Below are positions 13,009 through 26,300 of a stretch of 64,000 bases of DNA, piece after piece. The notes under the pieces are model-generated. The model was not told where the DNA came from and made no database searches. It saw only the letters and a list, made by a program, of their open reading frames with translations. This DNA comes from Callipepla californica brunnescens. Its lineage: Eukaryota > Chordata > Aves > Galliformes > Odontophoridae. Position 1 is the first letter of the stretch. Every line of letters starts with the position of its first letter. A program made the position numbers and the translations under genes. Location: the NCBI GenBank assembly GCA_023055505.1, contig JALIRH010000002.1, positions 20,480,937 to 20,544,936 on the forward strand, given 5' to 3'.

Positions 13009-13265
13009 CAGGTTCTGTTTACATGGGTTGATAGTGATAAAACAAGGGGGAATTGTTTTAAACTAAGACGAGGGAGATTTAGGTTAGATGTTAGGAGGAA
13101 GTTCTTCACTCAGAGGGTGGTGACACACTGGAACAGGATGCCCAGAGAGGTTGTGGATGCTCCATCCCTACAGGCATTCAAGACAAGGCTCGATGTGACT
13201 ATGGGCAGCCTGCTCTAGTGGCTGGCAACCCAGCTCACAGTGGGGGGATTGAAACTACATGATAT
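13009..13265 (+). mobile_element. CR1 LINE 3' fragment, plus strand, head-to-head with the preceding copy
   Basis: Opposite orientation to its neighbour. It starts at about GGTTCTGTTTACATGGG and continues through AAACAAGGGGGAATTG, AGGAGGAAGTTCTTCACTC and TGCCCAGAGAGGTTGTGGATG to a decayed 3' end. The 5' ends of two CR1 copies abut here with almost no spacer. Confidence 0.85.
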
Positions 13266-16200
13266 CTCATGAAGACATGAGCATAATCTTTCCTTTAATA
13301 CTGTAACAAAAGTGTTTCATCTTCTAGCCTGAACAAGACAACACCAGTTCTAAAAGATTACATTTGATCACAGGAAGTTGCAGTATCCTCTGTATAGAGT
13401 GTCTGTTACAACTCTTTGGAATAAGAAATTCAGAAGAGAATAGCAGATATTCACTTTCTTTGGGTTTATTTTAATCCTTAAACAAGTAAGCAAGAAACTA
13501 TTTTTAGAATACTTCTCTTTCCTATTTCCTTTCAACACAAAAATCAGAACCTGAGGTAACTGCGCTAGGTAGGAAAGGCCACCTCTGTAGGTCACTTCAA
13601 AATCTAAAAGCAATTACTTTGCATTTGTAACTGAAACAAATGATCCTCACATGACTTGCACTGCCACATCAAGTGGTACACTGAAGAGGAAAAACCTCTT
13701 TAGAAACAAACAATTGCAAAACTCTGACCTCCAACCGCCTTCATTTTTCCCTCAGATTCGTCCTGGCAGAGTTGGAATTCCCAGAACAAAGCAGCAGCAC
13801 TGGGGGTGCCACGTTCAGGACACACATGGGCATTCAGCAGGACAATGGCAGAGCAGGCCTACAGTTACAGCTTCACAACAGCGCGTGGTGTTGACAGTAA
13901 ACACAGAACGAGTATTTAAACACAACTCCCTCATGCTGTATATTCACTCAGAAACATGCTCCTGCTGGCACAGAAAATGACAGCCTATTTATGGCTGAAC
14001 CACAGAGCAGCAGGTCACAGTCTTCAGGCCCGCACATCACATCCTTCCTCATCCCTAAACTGCACTTCACTACAGGGCATCTCATTTCATCCACCATCAA
14101 AAAGGTTTTAATCATTTGCCACTCTGCAGGCCATGGTGCAAGAATCCTGCTGCAGCACACAGCTAAAAAAAAATGATCCTTGCACAGTTTCAAACAAATG
14201 TGAGACAGAGGGAAGACCAGCTACCCTACTTCAAAAGGGAACTGCAGTAATTCAGCAGACCAGGATCAAGTCCAGGAGAAGTCTGTTGCTTTACTACATT
14301 ACGATGAGAGGGGATGGGAGCTAGAAATTTGGCATAACCACTGCCGCAGACTTCCCACTGCAGTTCATTATCTGTTGTGGGCGTATTATTCCAACGGTGA
14401 AGGTTGTATCAGGTCAAAGACTGAAACAGTAGGCCACATTGTGGTACCCTGAATTCCCATCTGCCTTGCTTTTGTAGATTTGTAACAAGGTAGGTTACAT
14501 AGAGAGTTCTTCTATTCATCGCAATTAAGTATTTTTGTGCCCTTATGAACATGAAAAAGTGACACAGAACTCTCTCATTCTTTTATTCATGATATGAGTC
14601 AACTTTACTTTTTGTGCTGTATTTTCCCTTCATTTTCATTCCTTCCAAAAAGCATTAAAACAGAATGTAAGAAAACTCTTTTAAAAAAGGCTACTAACTT
14701 CCAGATCCCTTCTCCAAGGTTCGAGGAAGTTTGTAATAAACATTTCAAATTTACCACTATTTTTTCAGTATCGAACCCACATTGATACACACATCCAATC
14801 AATTCCAATCTCACTTGCTGAACAAAATCTTTAAAGATGCACGTTTGCTAAAACTACAGCAGAAAATTATTTTCTTTTCTTCTAGAGGCAACTGTTTTTT
14901 ATATTAATTCTGAGGCTCTGGAGAGAATGAACAGAGCTCTGAAAACAGAGAATTTCTTCATATAGCAGTGTTTAAGGAGCCTCAAATGAACTGAGGTTAC
15001 TTAATAATTTGGTAACTAAGTCAGTTTTAAGGCAGTTGTGCAAATGTTCTTCTGTAAAAAGTTATCGGATGGAGTTTATAACTGCAGTCTGTTCACCAAA
15101 GAAGAGAGGAGCAAGGACAATTGTTCTTCTATACCACAGGAGATGGATGTATTTAACTCTGAGTTATATGATAGGAAAGACCCACTGTCACTACATCTGT
15201 ATCCCAGGTCAATGTTGCATCCAAACAGCAACAAGCTTCTTTTGCTCATGGCACTACAGCTAATTTCTGGTTCCACTTGGTTCAACAACCCAGATGTGAA
15301 CTGATACTAGCAATTATGATCCACATTACCATTAAATTTGTGGTTTCAAATAAATGAAAAGAAAAAAAGTTCCTTTTTTTTGCTTTAAAGATTCATCAAG
15401 AGATTTTAAAGTGCCCAAAGAAGGAAAACGAACTTATTGAAAATATGCTACTATCTTCTCATACCACCCCGAGAGAAGAAACTCCTATCTATTTCTAAGA
15501 ATGAAAACTCAATTATAGACAAGACTCTTCAAAAACACTCCAAAAAAAAAACCAAAAAAAAAAACCACCCGTATTTACAACAGTTAGAATGATTTCAATG
15601 GCACTGGGTTAAAGCAGCTAAAATTACTGCAATTAGCTGCTCTTCCTTTAGTTTCTTGGTGAATTTGGAAGATCATCTTAATTAAATGCAGTAAGTGACT
15701 CTCTGTTAAGCAGGGAATGGTTTTGTTGGTATTTCTAGTTGATCTTCCTTTAAATATAATTTTTCCCTAATAGGGAAACAAAACCTTATTATCTTTATGT
15801 TCTCAAGAGGAAGCTGGATTTCTTGAACTAAATCAAAAATAGCAGCAAATGATTTGACAGACACGCAAATTACACATTTTTCCATCTGTATGTTACTATC
15901 TGGATTACTGGCTGGATCTTAAGTAGCTAGCATTCATAGTTTATGACACTGCAAAATCCTATGCTTACAGGTCACTAAAACAGCTTTAAATATGCTCTGT
16001 AGACAGTTAGATAAACAAAGCTTTTGCAGCAATTACAGCATGCCAAATGATCAGATGCTCTCTCCACAGCCTGAGCCTCTGGCACCCATGAAAGACTGCC
16101 AGGTGTCTTCAATTGCTTCTGTACAAACACCTCCAAGTGCCATCCTTAAGTCCCTAATTTGTGGATTTGCCTAAAACAAGCTTGTTCACCTGGCAGGACA

Positions 16201-17470
16201 CACATTTCCAAGGAAAAGCTGGATGTCACCTCTTCACTTTCACGCCACAAGTTTTACCACATCTACTCAATTTTAAATACATCACAATTGCGCTCAGCAA
16301 ACAGGGTAAGAATCCCATATGAGCCACCCTACCAGGGGTACACTGTAAATTCAGTTTCTTCCTTCCAAAGGCAAGTAGATCACATTACTTGCTTCTTAGT
16401 ATTCACGATCTCTACCAACTTGTCAAGATTATTCAGAATCTCTGTTCTGTCCTCCAAAGTACTTAGAACCTTCTTTGCGACCTAGGTAACACCGCCACGT
16501 TCTTTCCCTCACGTTGCTCCAGACATCACCAGATTTGGAGGGTTGCACAGAAGTGCAAATGAGAACATCCTCTTACTCATTCTTAATTTAAAGAAAAATC
16601 TGATACAGGTGAATAGAGACATCTGTCAGCCACTGCTGACCTCCTGCAACAAATCACCTCAGCCATTCTGGAAGGCTTGCTGGTTATTTTACAGAAATGA
16701 GGAGGGCAGTTATGCTTCTCTCCAACTGCAAATTGAATGTCTTATATCCACATATAAAGGACATAAAGCATTATATATTTTAATATAACGTAGAACATTA
16801 TATTCACCAAATTTACTGAAATTTAGACTTTCTATCAAAGCCAGCCTATTTATATTTCTTTACACTTAGCTGCATCTCCTCCCTGATATTCAGCATTTAA
16901 ATTTGCGTAGGCAATTTTAAATTAAATGACCAAATTAATCAATGAAAAAGTCAATGCACCCTTGGCAGTAAGGGTACAATCCAATCATCTTGTCTAACTT
17001 ATTTGAAGGTTGGAAACTCTAATGAATGAGAAAAAAAATAATCTTCAGACTTGCGCTTGCTATAAATAGGCTTATTAACTACAGACTATTTATATGCACG
17101 GTGTAACAGCTGCAGACTTCCAGAAAGACTTGCTGAACAACTTGCAGAATGTGTTAAGAGACAGTCAAAGGTAGTATCAGCCGAGCATTAATTCCAGTTA
17201 AGTGAGCAGATCCTTCCAGCACTTTAGCACATAAACTGAAGTCAGTGGAATTTGGTCAAAAGCAAAGAACACAGATCCAAGATATTCAAATCTCTGACTT
17301 TAGGTTTGCAATGCCAAGAAACAAAACCATAGAAGCAAACAGATCACAAGCTGTGCTATCTTCTTGTAAGATAAGACAGAGAGAAACATACTTGTCAACA
17401 GTTCAAGACTGTGTTTTTCCTTTCCTTCCCAAAGAGTAATGTCATCTCAAGTCCCCTTCCATATCATTTG

Positions 17471-17493
17471 AAAGGGGAAAAAGGGGAAAAAGG
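17471..17493. repeat. Purine-rich 9-bp tandem repeat
   Basis: Two GGGGAAAAA-type units followed by GGAG; an all-purine stretch. Confidence 0.7.
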
Positions 17494-18705
17494 AGTGAGG
17501 ACGTCACATTTTAGAGCTCAATTATCACTGCTGGCAAGAAGCTGGGTGACAGACGTTTCCCATTTGGAACGGTAGAACACGCTCTACTCTGCTGAGCAAC
17601 ACATCACAGAAGAAGGTGTTCTGTAACTGTAGCTCATATTTATAGCTTACAGCAACAAATTCCATTAGAATGAAGGAATATTATTTCACGAAACAACTTC
17701 TCCCAAAAGCAATACATTAAACTTGGCACATGTAAAGGATGAGAGAAATCTTTGTCCAGTTGACATCAGAAAATGAAAAACTGAACCCAATGATCACTGG
17801 ATCAAGCAAACAATTAAAAAACAAAGCCCAGAATTTTAAATAATACAGAAGTACTGAAACAGCATTAACATCCCTCCCTGCTGAGCTAAGCAAAATCCTA
17901 CTTCTACTTGCATACCAGCAGTTGAGGAAAAAAAACCCACTGATTTGGTGCAATTTCTAAAGCAGTATAGATCACAGAACGTTGTTTCATCTTACATCAT
18001 GGTATTGTTCCATTCTCCACCCCGTATATGACAATTTATGTATGATTAGATGAAATGAGATATTGGCTAGGGGGTGGGAGTTAAGCAGCATATATCAGGC
18101 CATTATATGCTGTTCTTAAGACTAATATTTCACAAATGTGGTTGTAAATTCCAACAGTGAAATGGAAATCAGATGTTGAGAGACTATGCAACTACAAGAA
18201 GAATAATCATTTCAGTTTTTCTTTTGTTCAAATCTGTAAACCAACTCCATGGAATAAATGACAGAATAAAACCCAATGGGGAAAGCAATGCAGATTGTGA
18301 GAAATATACTTCTCACCATATCCAAAGAAGCAGAGAACCTGTAGCACAAAGTAAATTTTCTGTCAAAGGTCTTTTAGTAGACCCTTTGCTTTTTTCAACT
18401 TCAATTTAAAAGTATTCTATAAAGAACAGGAACTCCCACAATTTGTATGCTACAGATAAATTTCATATTATCAATACTTCCGCTTAAAGAAGAAAGAAAT
18501 AGAAAACACAAAACCTGGAGATTTTGTTTGTATTTAAGAAGTCAAAACAGTGCTATACTGTCTTAGGTGTTTTTTCATTAATTTATATGTTTACACTTCT
18601 GTTTCCAGTTTATGCACTGTCCAAGCATGAGGTCAGTCCTAAACACATAAAGTTTAACTTTTAAACACAGTGTTTAACTTTTTTGAACAGCATGACTGAA
18701 AAGAG

Positions 18706-20168
18706 TCAGAATAACAGAATGGCTGAGGCTGGCAGGGCCCTCTGGCCACCCATGCTCCAGCAGGGACACCCAGGACATGGTACCCAGGACATGGTGCCCA
18801 GGCCCACGTGGCTTCTGAACATCCCTAAGGAGGAAACCCCACAGCCTCTGGGCAACCTATGTCAGTACTCCAGCATAGCAATGCTGCATGGTGCTTAGAG
18901 GGAGCCCCTGTACTCCAGTTTGTGGCCACAGCTTCTCGTCCTGGTGCTGGGTACAACTGAAAGGAGACTCACTCCATCCTTTTGGCACCTTCCCTTCAGG
19001 TGTTTGTGGACACTGATGAGACCTCCCAAGAGCCCTCTCTTCTCCAGGCTAAGCAGTGCTAGTTCTCTCAGCCTCTCCTCACGGGAGAGGTGCTCCAGGC
19101 TCCGCAGCATTTTGGTGGCCCTGTGTTGGACTCTCTCCAGCATACCCAGGTCATACAGGGGGGAGGGGCAGAAATGGACAAAGCACTTCAGGTGCAGCCT
19201 CAGCAGGGCTGAGTAGAAGGGCAGGATGACTTTCCTTGATCTACCTAAGGCAGCCCAAAATACCGTTGGCCTTAGTGGCAAGGGCACACTGTTGACTCAT
19301 GTTCAACTTGGCATTCATGAGGACCCCCAGGCCCTTTTCTGCAGAGCTGCTCCCAGTTGGGTGCCCTCAGCCATGGTGCCTGGGGCTGTTTCTCCCCAGC
19401 TGCAAGGCTTTGCACTTCTCCTTGGTAAACTTCATGAGGTTCCTGTCAGCCCATTTCTCCAGCCTGTCAAGGTCTCTCTGGATGGCAGCACAGCCCACTG
19501 GCATACTCATCACTTCACCCTGTTCTGTATCACCAGAAAACATGCTGAAGATGCACTCTGCCCCATCAATCAGATCTTTAAGATGTTAAACGGGACTGGA
19601 ACCAGTACTGAGCCTGGAAGTACTACATCTAGTTACAGATCTTTCAACTACACTTTACATCACTGTCCATTTATCATCACCACACGATGGGTCCAGCTAT
19701 TCAATCCACCTCACTGTCCATCCAGTCCATGCAGCAACAGCTCCTGTTTATTGAGGTCAGGTGGGTACAAGTGCCAAAGGCTTTAATGAGTATTCACTTC
19801 TCTCTTCACATCCATCACATTGGTCATTTAATAACAGGAACTTACCAGATTGGTTAAGCATGAGTTTCCCTTGGTGAATCTATGCTGACTACACCTGATC
19901 ATTTCCTTGCCCTTCACATGACTGGAATTGTTTTCCAGGATGAGGTATTCTATCTACCACATTCCTAGGGATCAAGGTGAGGCCGACCAGCCTGCAGTTC
20001 CCTGGGTCTTCCTTCTTGCCCTACTTGAATACACGAGTGACACTTGCTTTCCTCCAGTTTTCAGCCACTTCTCCCAGCTACCATGATCAATTAAGGACTA
20101 TTGAGAGCAGACTTACAATGACATCTGTAAGTTCTCTCAGCACTCATAGGTGCAACCCATCAGGAATA
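18706..20168 (-). mobile_element. Long CR1 LINE with reverse transcriptase remnant, minus strand
   Basis: Longest CR1 in the window (about 1.46 kb). On the minus strand it runs from reverse transcriptase (antisense of the KKGKKEDPGNYRPVSL region is readable around 19980-20040), through the C-terminal part of ORF2, to a 3' end at ATAACAGAATGGCTGAGG (about 18706). Numerous indels and stops show it is old. It includes a perfect 14-bp tandem duplication at 18768-18795. The large plus-strand frame at 19226-19786 is an antisense shadow of this element. Confidence 0.9.
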
Positions 20169-22714
20169 ACATCTTACTGAAAATTATTTTTAAACCTTTC
20201 TGGTATCATGTGCTTCACAATTGATTTTGCTTTGCCAAGCCACACTAAATGTTTTTGAATCATTGTGACTACAATTTACAATAAAGCTGCAATGGAAAAC
20301 AGCAAGGCCTTTAAGACCTTAGAAGTCTTAGGGACTCTCTTCAGGCTGGCAACAATATATAAAAACTGTAACAACGGTATAAAGCAACAAGAATGAGTGA
20401 TATAATGAAATCAAAGTTTCGAAGAATATACTAATGAGGCAAGCCTAGGAGTTGAGCCTAACTGTCTTAAAAACCACAGCAACTGTGGTGATTCCTATCA
20501 TTTTTACTAACTCTCTCCACATCTTGTCTTCCAAGGACAAGTGCAAACTATGAAATCATAACAAATGAATTCACGATAAGTAGAGTCTACCCACATTTTT
20601 GCTGCTGGTTCAGTGTTTCTCAAGAATACCATCATTCTGACCATTAAAACTAACTGCTATATAATTGAGTAACTGTTTTTCCTCAGTTGCTACAACCACA
20701 AGCTTCTTGCTGTAACACCTCTACTGACTAGTTTCTACACAGTTGAATCGCTTTTCTCAATATTTCAGTGTGTCTGACCAAGCCAAGTTCTTTTCCCCTT
20801 TCACCTCAGCTCCAGCCTTCATGTTTTAGATCTCACCCCTTTTAATTTCCCTTCTACTCCACTAATAAAATCTTTCTCCACATTGGTCCTATTTGTTGGA
20901 ATCTCTGAATCTGTACCAAACAGTTCTCTACATCCAACCCACATGCTCTTAGATATGCCATTTTTTATTGAACTTGCATGAAAATGTGTTTTTGTTTTTG
21001 TTTTTTAACACTGCATTCACCTCCTGGACTGCAAACTCGCAAACTCTCTTGGTAGATCTTCTGTTGTACAAGGTCTAACATAATCTGCTCCTAACAAACA
21101 GAAGCATGTTACTACAACTATTTGACTTCTACTGTAGTGAACAGATGGTTTCCACACTAATCCTTGATACCTGGCAGTAGCATTTCTGGCACCTACTTAT
21201 TCAGAAAGAAAAGTACAACATTGTTTCTTTCCTCCTTCTTCCTCAATATTGTGGTTTCCTATATCATGCTTCAGGCAACTACTGCATCTGCCAAACCAAG
21301 AACTACCCTACTCTTGTGCATTAGAATGCAAGAAGGATTCACTGCAATTTTAGAAGATATCTTTTTCAACATGGAAAAAAAATGCTTCAACAATCACTCT
21401 GTAAACCCTGTGTGTATTTGTAAATTATTACTGAAATAAAATCCCACAGTAATTCTTCAAACTACTGTGTGGGAGTAGAGACAAAGGAATGAGTGGGAAG
21501 AAAAAATATTACAGTGTATCTGCTTATATTGCTACCATCAAAAGGACTACAAAACTGTGTGCTTAGATACCTTTGCCAGCAAACTAAATGCTCCACTGTC
21601 ATTTCTAGTGCCACAAATACTAGTTGCAGTTTAAGAAGTGAAGTAGGTAAAACCTGATATTAAGAAGATCACAGTCCTTATCCCTGGTCACTGTTATCCC
21701 AGCACTTCAGTAACCTAAAACACAACCAGTTGCTTTCCAGAAGGTTGAATTATCCCACTTGAAAGAGGTGCAGCTCTCATCGGACACTGTGTATGTGTCC
21801 TGTGCTGTACTTCACACTACAGTGGCTCATACACACTGACGGCACCTGTGCTTCAGCTGACAAGAGGAGAATCCTTTCAAAGATCTGCTGTCTTGCTTAC
21901 AGCACATGGAGCTCATCCTGTGCTTCTGCTCTTGCATCATCAAGCTGAGACACGGGATCTGGAGACCTCTCAGAGATCAGCAGAAATGGCTGAGCAAGCC
22001 CTTTGCCTATTCTGAGCTGCCTGGCTATAGATCCTGTCATTTTGATAACCTCTGAACACTACAAACATTGTGTTATACTAGTGCACCTAAACCAATGCTT
22101 TTTAGCAAAAATTATCAGAAGTGTCACTTTTTTAAAAGCAAAAAAAAAAAGCTGTTTTCAATCTCTCTTCCATAAACATACACTCATTCCACTGATATTT
22201 CAGACACCATCAAAGCAGCGTGGTTCTTTCTGACTGCTGCCCCCTGCATACATCTAAATCACCTGTAAGATGCATTTGTGGCATACACATACTGAGATTT
22301 ATCAAAACACACACAAAAAAAAGCCTACTTGAGAACTTACTGGTCACTCAGAATCTTAAGAAAATCTACTGCCAAGTTCTCCCCAAGAAGAATTAAATGC
22401 TTTCAGTCAGCTCTTGGGTTTTTAATGAGCAGTTCAAGTTTTAGAAGAATTGCCAAGCTGTACACACCACAAAACTTAGCATGCACTTTGGACTGAAAAT
22501 GCTGTTCGCAGACTGAAAAAAAACACAACAAGAAACAACAGAATTGTCAAGTTAAAATAACAAGTTTTCCTCCATATCAGTTTCATATTAATTTGACTGT
22601 TTTAATCATGATAAAACCTCTGTTTAAGAACAAATTATGGCAGTACCCTGACTCCCACAAGGCACACCGTAAAAACAATCTTCAAAGTAATAATTCCAAG
22701 TCCTATTACTAATC

Positions 22715-22720
<6 letters not shown>

Positions 22721-22768
<48 letters not shown>
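22721..22768. repeat. (AC)24 microsatellite
   Basis: 24 uninterrupted AC units, the only long dinucleotide repeat in the window and likely length-polymorphic. Confidence 0.98.
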
Positions 22769-22770
<2 letters not shown>

Positions 22771-23314
22771 GAACACTGGGTGAAAAAGAAACCAGAGAGG
22801 CAGCAAAGAAAGAACACCGGCACTGCTAGCAAATATATTTTCTTTGAAATTTTGGGGTCCATTTTTGCCAAAAGAAATAGTACCCTTTCCCCTTTTTTCC
22901 CATCAGTCTGTTACTATGAAGCAAAGGCTGGCACTTTGGAAAACCTAATCTCCATAATCATCTCCTCAATTTTAAGAGTAGCTGTGACATACGTGCATCA
23001 GCTTACAGTCACACAAGACAACCTCACAAAAGGCACTTATAAACCCTCCAACGTTTTGAAATGAATAGCAAAACAATCCACATGGAGTAAATGTGCTAAT
23101 GGAACCATAATGTGATGGCACTAGGCTCTTAAAACATCCCTGCTCAAAACTCCATTGTATGCATGGTTTAGTTTGAACATGGGGATATCTGGAAGCCACA
23201 TCAAAGGGCTAATGGATAGACATTTTGTTAACATATGTAGAACTGATGCCAGGCCATAAAACAACATTGTACTGAGTAATACACATCTTCAGAGAAGCCC
23301 TTTTTTCCCGATAC

Positions 23315-23343
23315 TTTTTTTTTTCTTTTTTTTCTTTTTTTTT
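23315..23343. repeat. T-rich tract with interspersed C
   Basis: 29 nt of T with two C, followed by GCAGGAGGAGGAGG. It resembles a plus-strand acceptor but has no supported exon after it. Confidence 0.85.
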
Positions 23344-26300
23344 GCAGGAGGAGGAGGTCTACAAATTCTTTCTTTCCCTATGTGTATGAATGCCTAACAG
23401 ACTCAGAAGCCTGGACATTTTTATGCTCTCTTGTTCCCTGGAGTTTTGCCCAGTATCACAAATTCCAAGAGAGGGCTGATTTTTGAAATAGGGAGAGGAA
23501 AAAAAATGTAAAAGCAAATAAGCTGCCTTTTCCTCCGTAGAACAGATTCTGTTGCATTAACCACAGATTGTGAAGTTCTTTACCAATTACCTTAGCATCT
23601 CTGTTTCTCAGGTCACTCCTAGGACTGCTACTTTCAAAGTGCCATCCAAACTTGGCTCAGAGCAACAGCACATTCTTTAACAGTCTTTTATGCTTGCGGT
23701 GTTCAAAACAGAGTCACTTTTCAAATGGTATTTTTTTGTAGATATGGCACTCCATAAAAACAGGAGGCAAAAAAGCAGTGTAGAATGAATTCCTGGAACA
23801 GCTATTCAGGATTCTACAAAAGCCACTTATAAGCCTCTCTCTTTGTGCTTTACAGTATTTATGCTAGATCACAGAATAATGAGCAATCATTAGATGCATG
23901 TACTTTGTAAGGCACTTAGGAAACTGTTTTCCCATCTCTTATTAAGTGTAAAGTAAGTAAAACAGCACTGCACACCAAGAAATACGCAGTACAGAAAGAT
24001 ACTAGAAGTCAGGATTACAGAAGAATTATAACCTTATCCTCTTTGATACCTTTGCAGTTAATCAAGTATTTTGCAGTTCTGTGTTTGGCACATTAGTTAC
24101 ACTGAAGCCAGACTAGCAAGAAACAGCCACTATATGTAGCATTTCCCCAGAGATGTGAATGGCTGCTTCTGCACTTCAAGACCAATCACAGTACATCTGT
24201 ATTAAAATGAAAAGACAAACATGTTTTACTGCCAGCTCTGCCTGAATTTCAAATGAAAACCACATTAGTTAACTTGTGAATTTCTCAGTCAGTCAGTCTC
24301 CAGTGTCAGTTTACACAGTTTATATAAAACAATTCACCAGCACACAACACAGTACAAAAGGATGTGAACAGCATCATCCCAGGTTCAATAATGTGCTTCA
24401 AAAACCCCTTCCCCAAAACAAAAATCAGAAATGGACTGCAAACATCTCTACTCTGCAATAGCCTGGAACTCAGCAGGCTCTAATGTCATATTTTTTTTAT
24501 TTCACAAACTCTTTGGCTCAACTGTCAAGAGTCATACAGGCTGAAATACGTTAAGTCCCACAGCCCACAGGTTTTCCACTCTCACTGCAGTCCTAAGCAC
24601 TGTGGGAACATGACTCCAAGCACAGGATGTTTGCCAGGGCATCAAGTCATAGCATGCTTTGTCCCACTACTTCCTACCTACTTATACGTAGAAAAGCTTG
24701 ATCATGAATTCATTATCTTGTGGGCACAGCCTCACCTCCCTTGGGCAATTAATGGGGATCTGGGCTTCAGCAGGAACTAAGCAAGCACCTAAGGAGTGAC
24801 AGTGATGATGCTGGATGTTTCTGGATGTGCCTGCTCGGAACATGCAGCCATGTCCACTGAGATACCAGCAAGGACACTGTAAAGGAGAGCTGCACCTCCC
24901 CGGCTTAGAAGACTTAGAGAAAATAAAACAGAGACACACTGGACTTTACAGGCAGCATTATAAAGCACATTTACATTTACTGTTCAGATCTATCTTACCC
25001 CACTTAAAAACTTAGTAGTGCAAAAGCTCCAACTTAAGGGAGGTTTCAAAGTATGCTTCTCTTTCTTGGAGCAATTAATGTCAAAGCATTCATTTACTGC
25101 TACTGTCCGGCCCAACCAAAAGGACAGATCTAAACAGAAGAAACAACACTGGGTTAACTGCAAACAACTGTTACTGCGTGTATGGAGATCTGCACCCAAG
25201 TCACATCACTGGTTTTTGAAGAGTCATGCATGAGCTTGATGCTTCACAAAGCAGTAATTATATTTCTTGTATTGCTTTAAGTTACTCAGAAATGTAAATA
25301 TATTAAAGTTAATCACAGGAGCCTAACTACAAGTTTGTGAGTTCAACAATTCTATCAATTATCACGACATCAAACACTCCTTGCAAAAAAAAGAAAACAA
25401 AGCACTTGGAGGAAAACATGCCAAAAGTATTTCAACTACTTTATTTTCTGATTTTACTTCTTTTTTTTTTCCTCCTCTGCTGCTACATGTGTGAACCCAC
25501 ATGGAAAAATGACTTCAAAAGGAGGCTCTGAACCGGACATGCTGCAAGGGTGATTGATGGTCAAATAATAATAATCAACACCGCATGTGACAGATAGAGC
25601 TTTTAGACAATTATTGTTTCAGTCTTGGTGATTACTTTTAACAAACATGCTAAAAAACCTCAGAGGAAGAATGAATTAATTATTTACTATGAAGGATTAT
25701 TATCTATAAACCAGTCAGTATATTAAATTTTAGTAAATACATAGACAAGTACAGGCATTCCTAACATAGTTATATCTAGAACTGTGTCACCAGACTTCAT
25801 CTGTATTCCACAGTGACCCTCATTTTCAATTCTGTTCCAGCTTTTTAACTTATAATTAGCAGCAGTGTCTGCGATCAGTTACGTTTCACAGGCTTCAGCC
25901 TAATTTAAATGTATGGCTTCAGACCTCTGTCATAGCTATACCACCCACTGCTGATTTCTCATCTCGAGTTCAGAGATCCAGATTTGCCTTTGTTTCAGTT
26001 CAAACCTCAAACTGAAATTCTGGCCCAAGGGAAACAGCACCTTTCTCTTCCACTGCACTTGTAATGCATTTCCAAACACTTTGGCATAAAAGGCACTGCA
26101 AGAATTTGGGTCTGCGACGTGTTTTATTGCCTGAATAGTTAGATTTTTCTGGATAACAAAGTCGGAATTAGCGTAGTGAAGCATCTATTAAGCTTCCAGG
26201 AACTGAGTACTAAAAAACCTAAACATTCACTGGTTTTATTTTTCTGTTTCTTGGTTACTTTTTCAAAGTGTGTACACTACCACTCCCATTAACATCAGCA

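Noticed and set aside
12498..13109. 203-codon minus-strand open frame
   Set aside because: It spans the nested CR1 copies; its sequence is CR1 ORF2 C-terminus and UTR read across a nested junction, not a host gene.
19226..19786. 186-codon plus-strand open frame
   Set aside because: It lies antisense to the long minus-strand CR1 and has no recognisable domain.
23315..23360. Plus-strand polypyrimidine tract followed by GCAG/GAG, like a splice acceptor
   Set aside because: No open conserved exon or donor follows, and the host gene is on the other strand.
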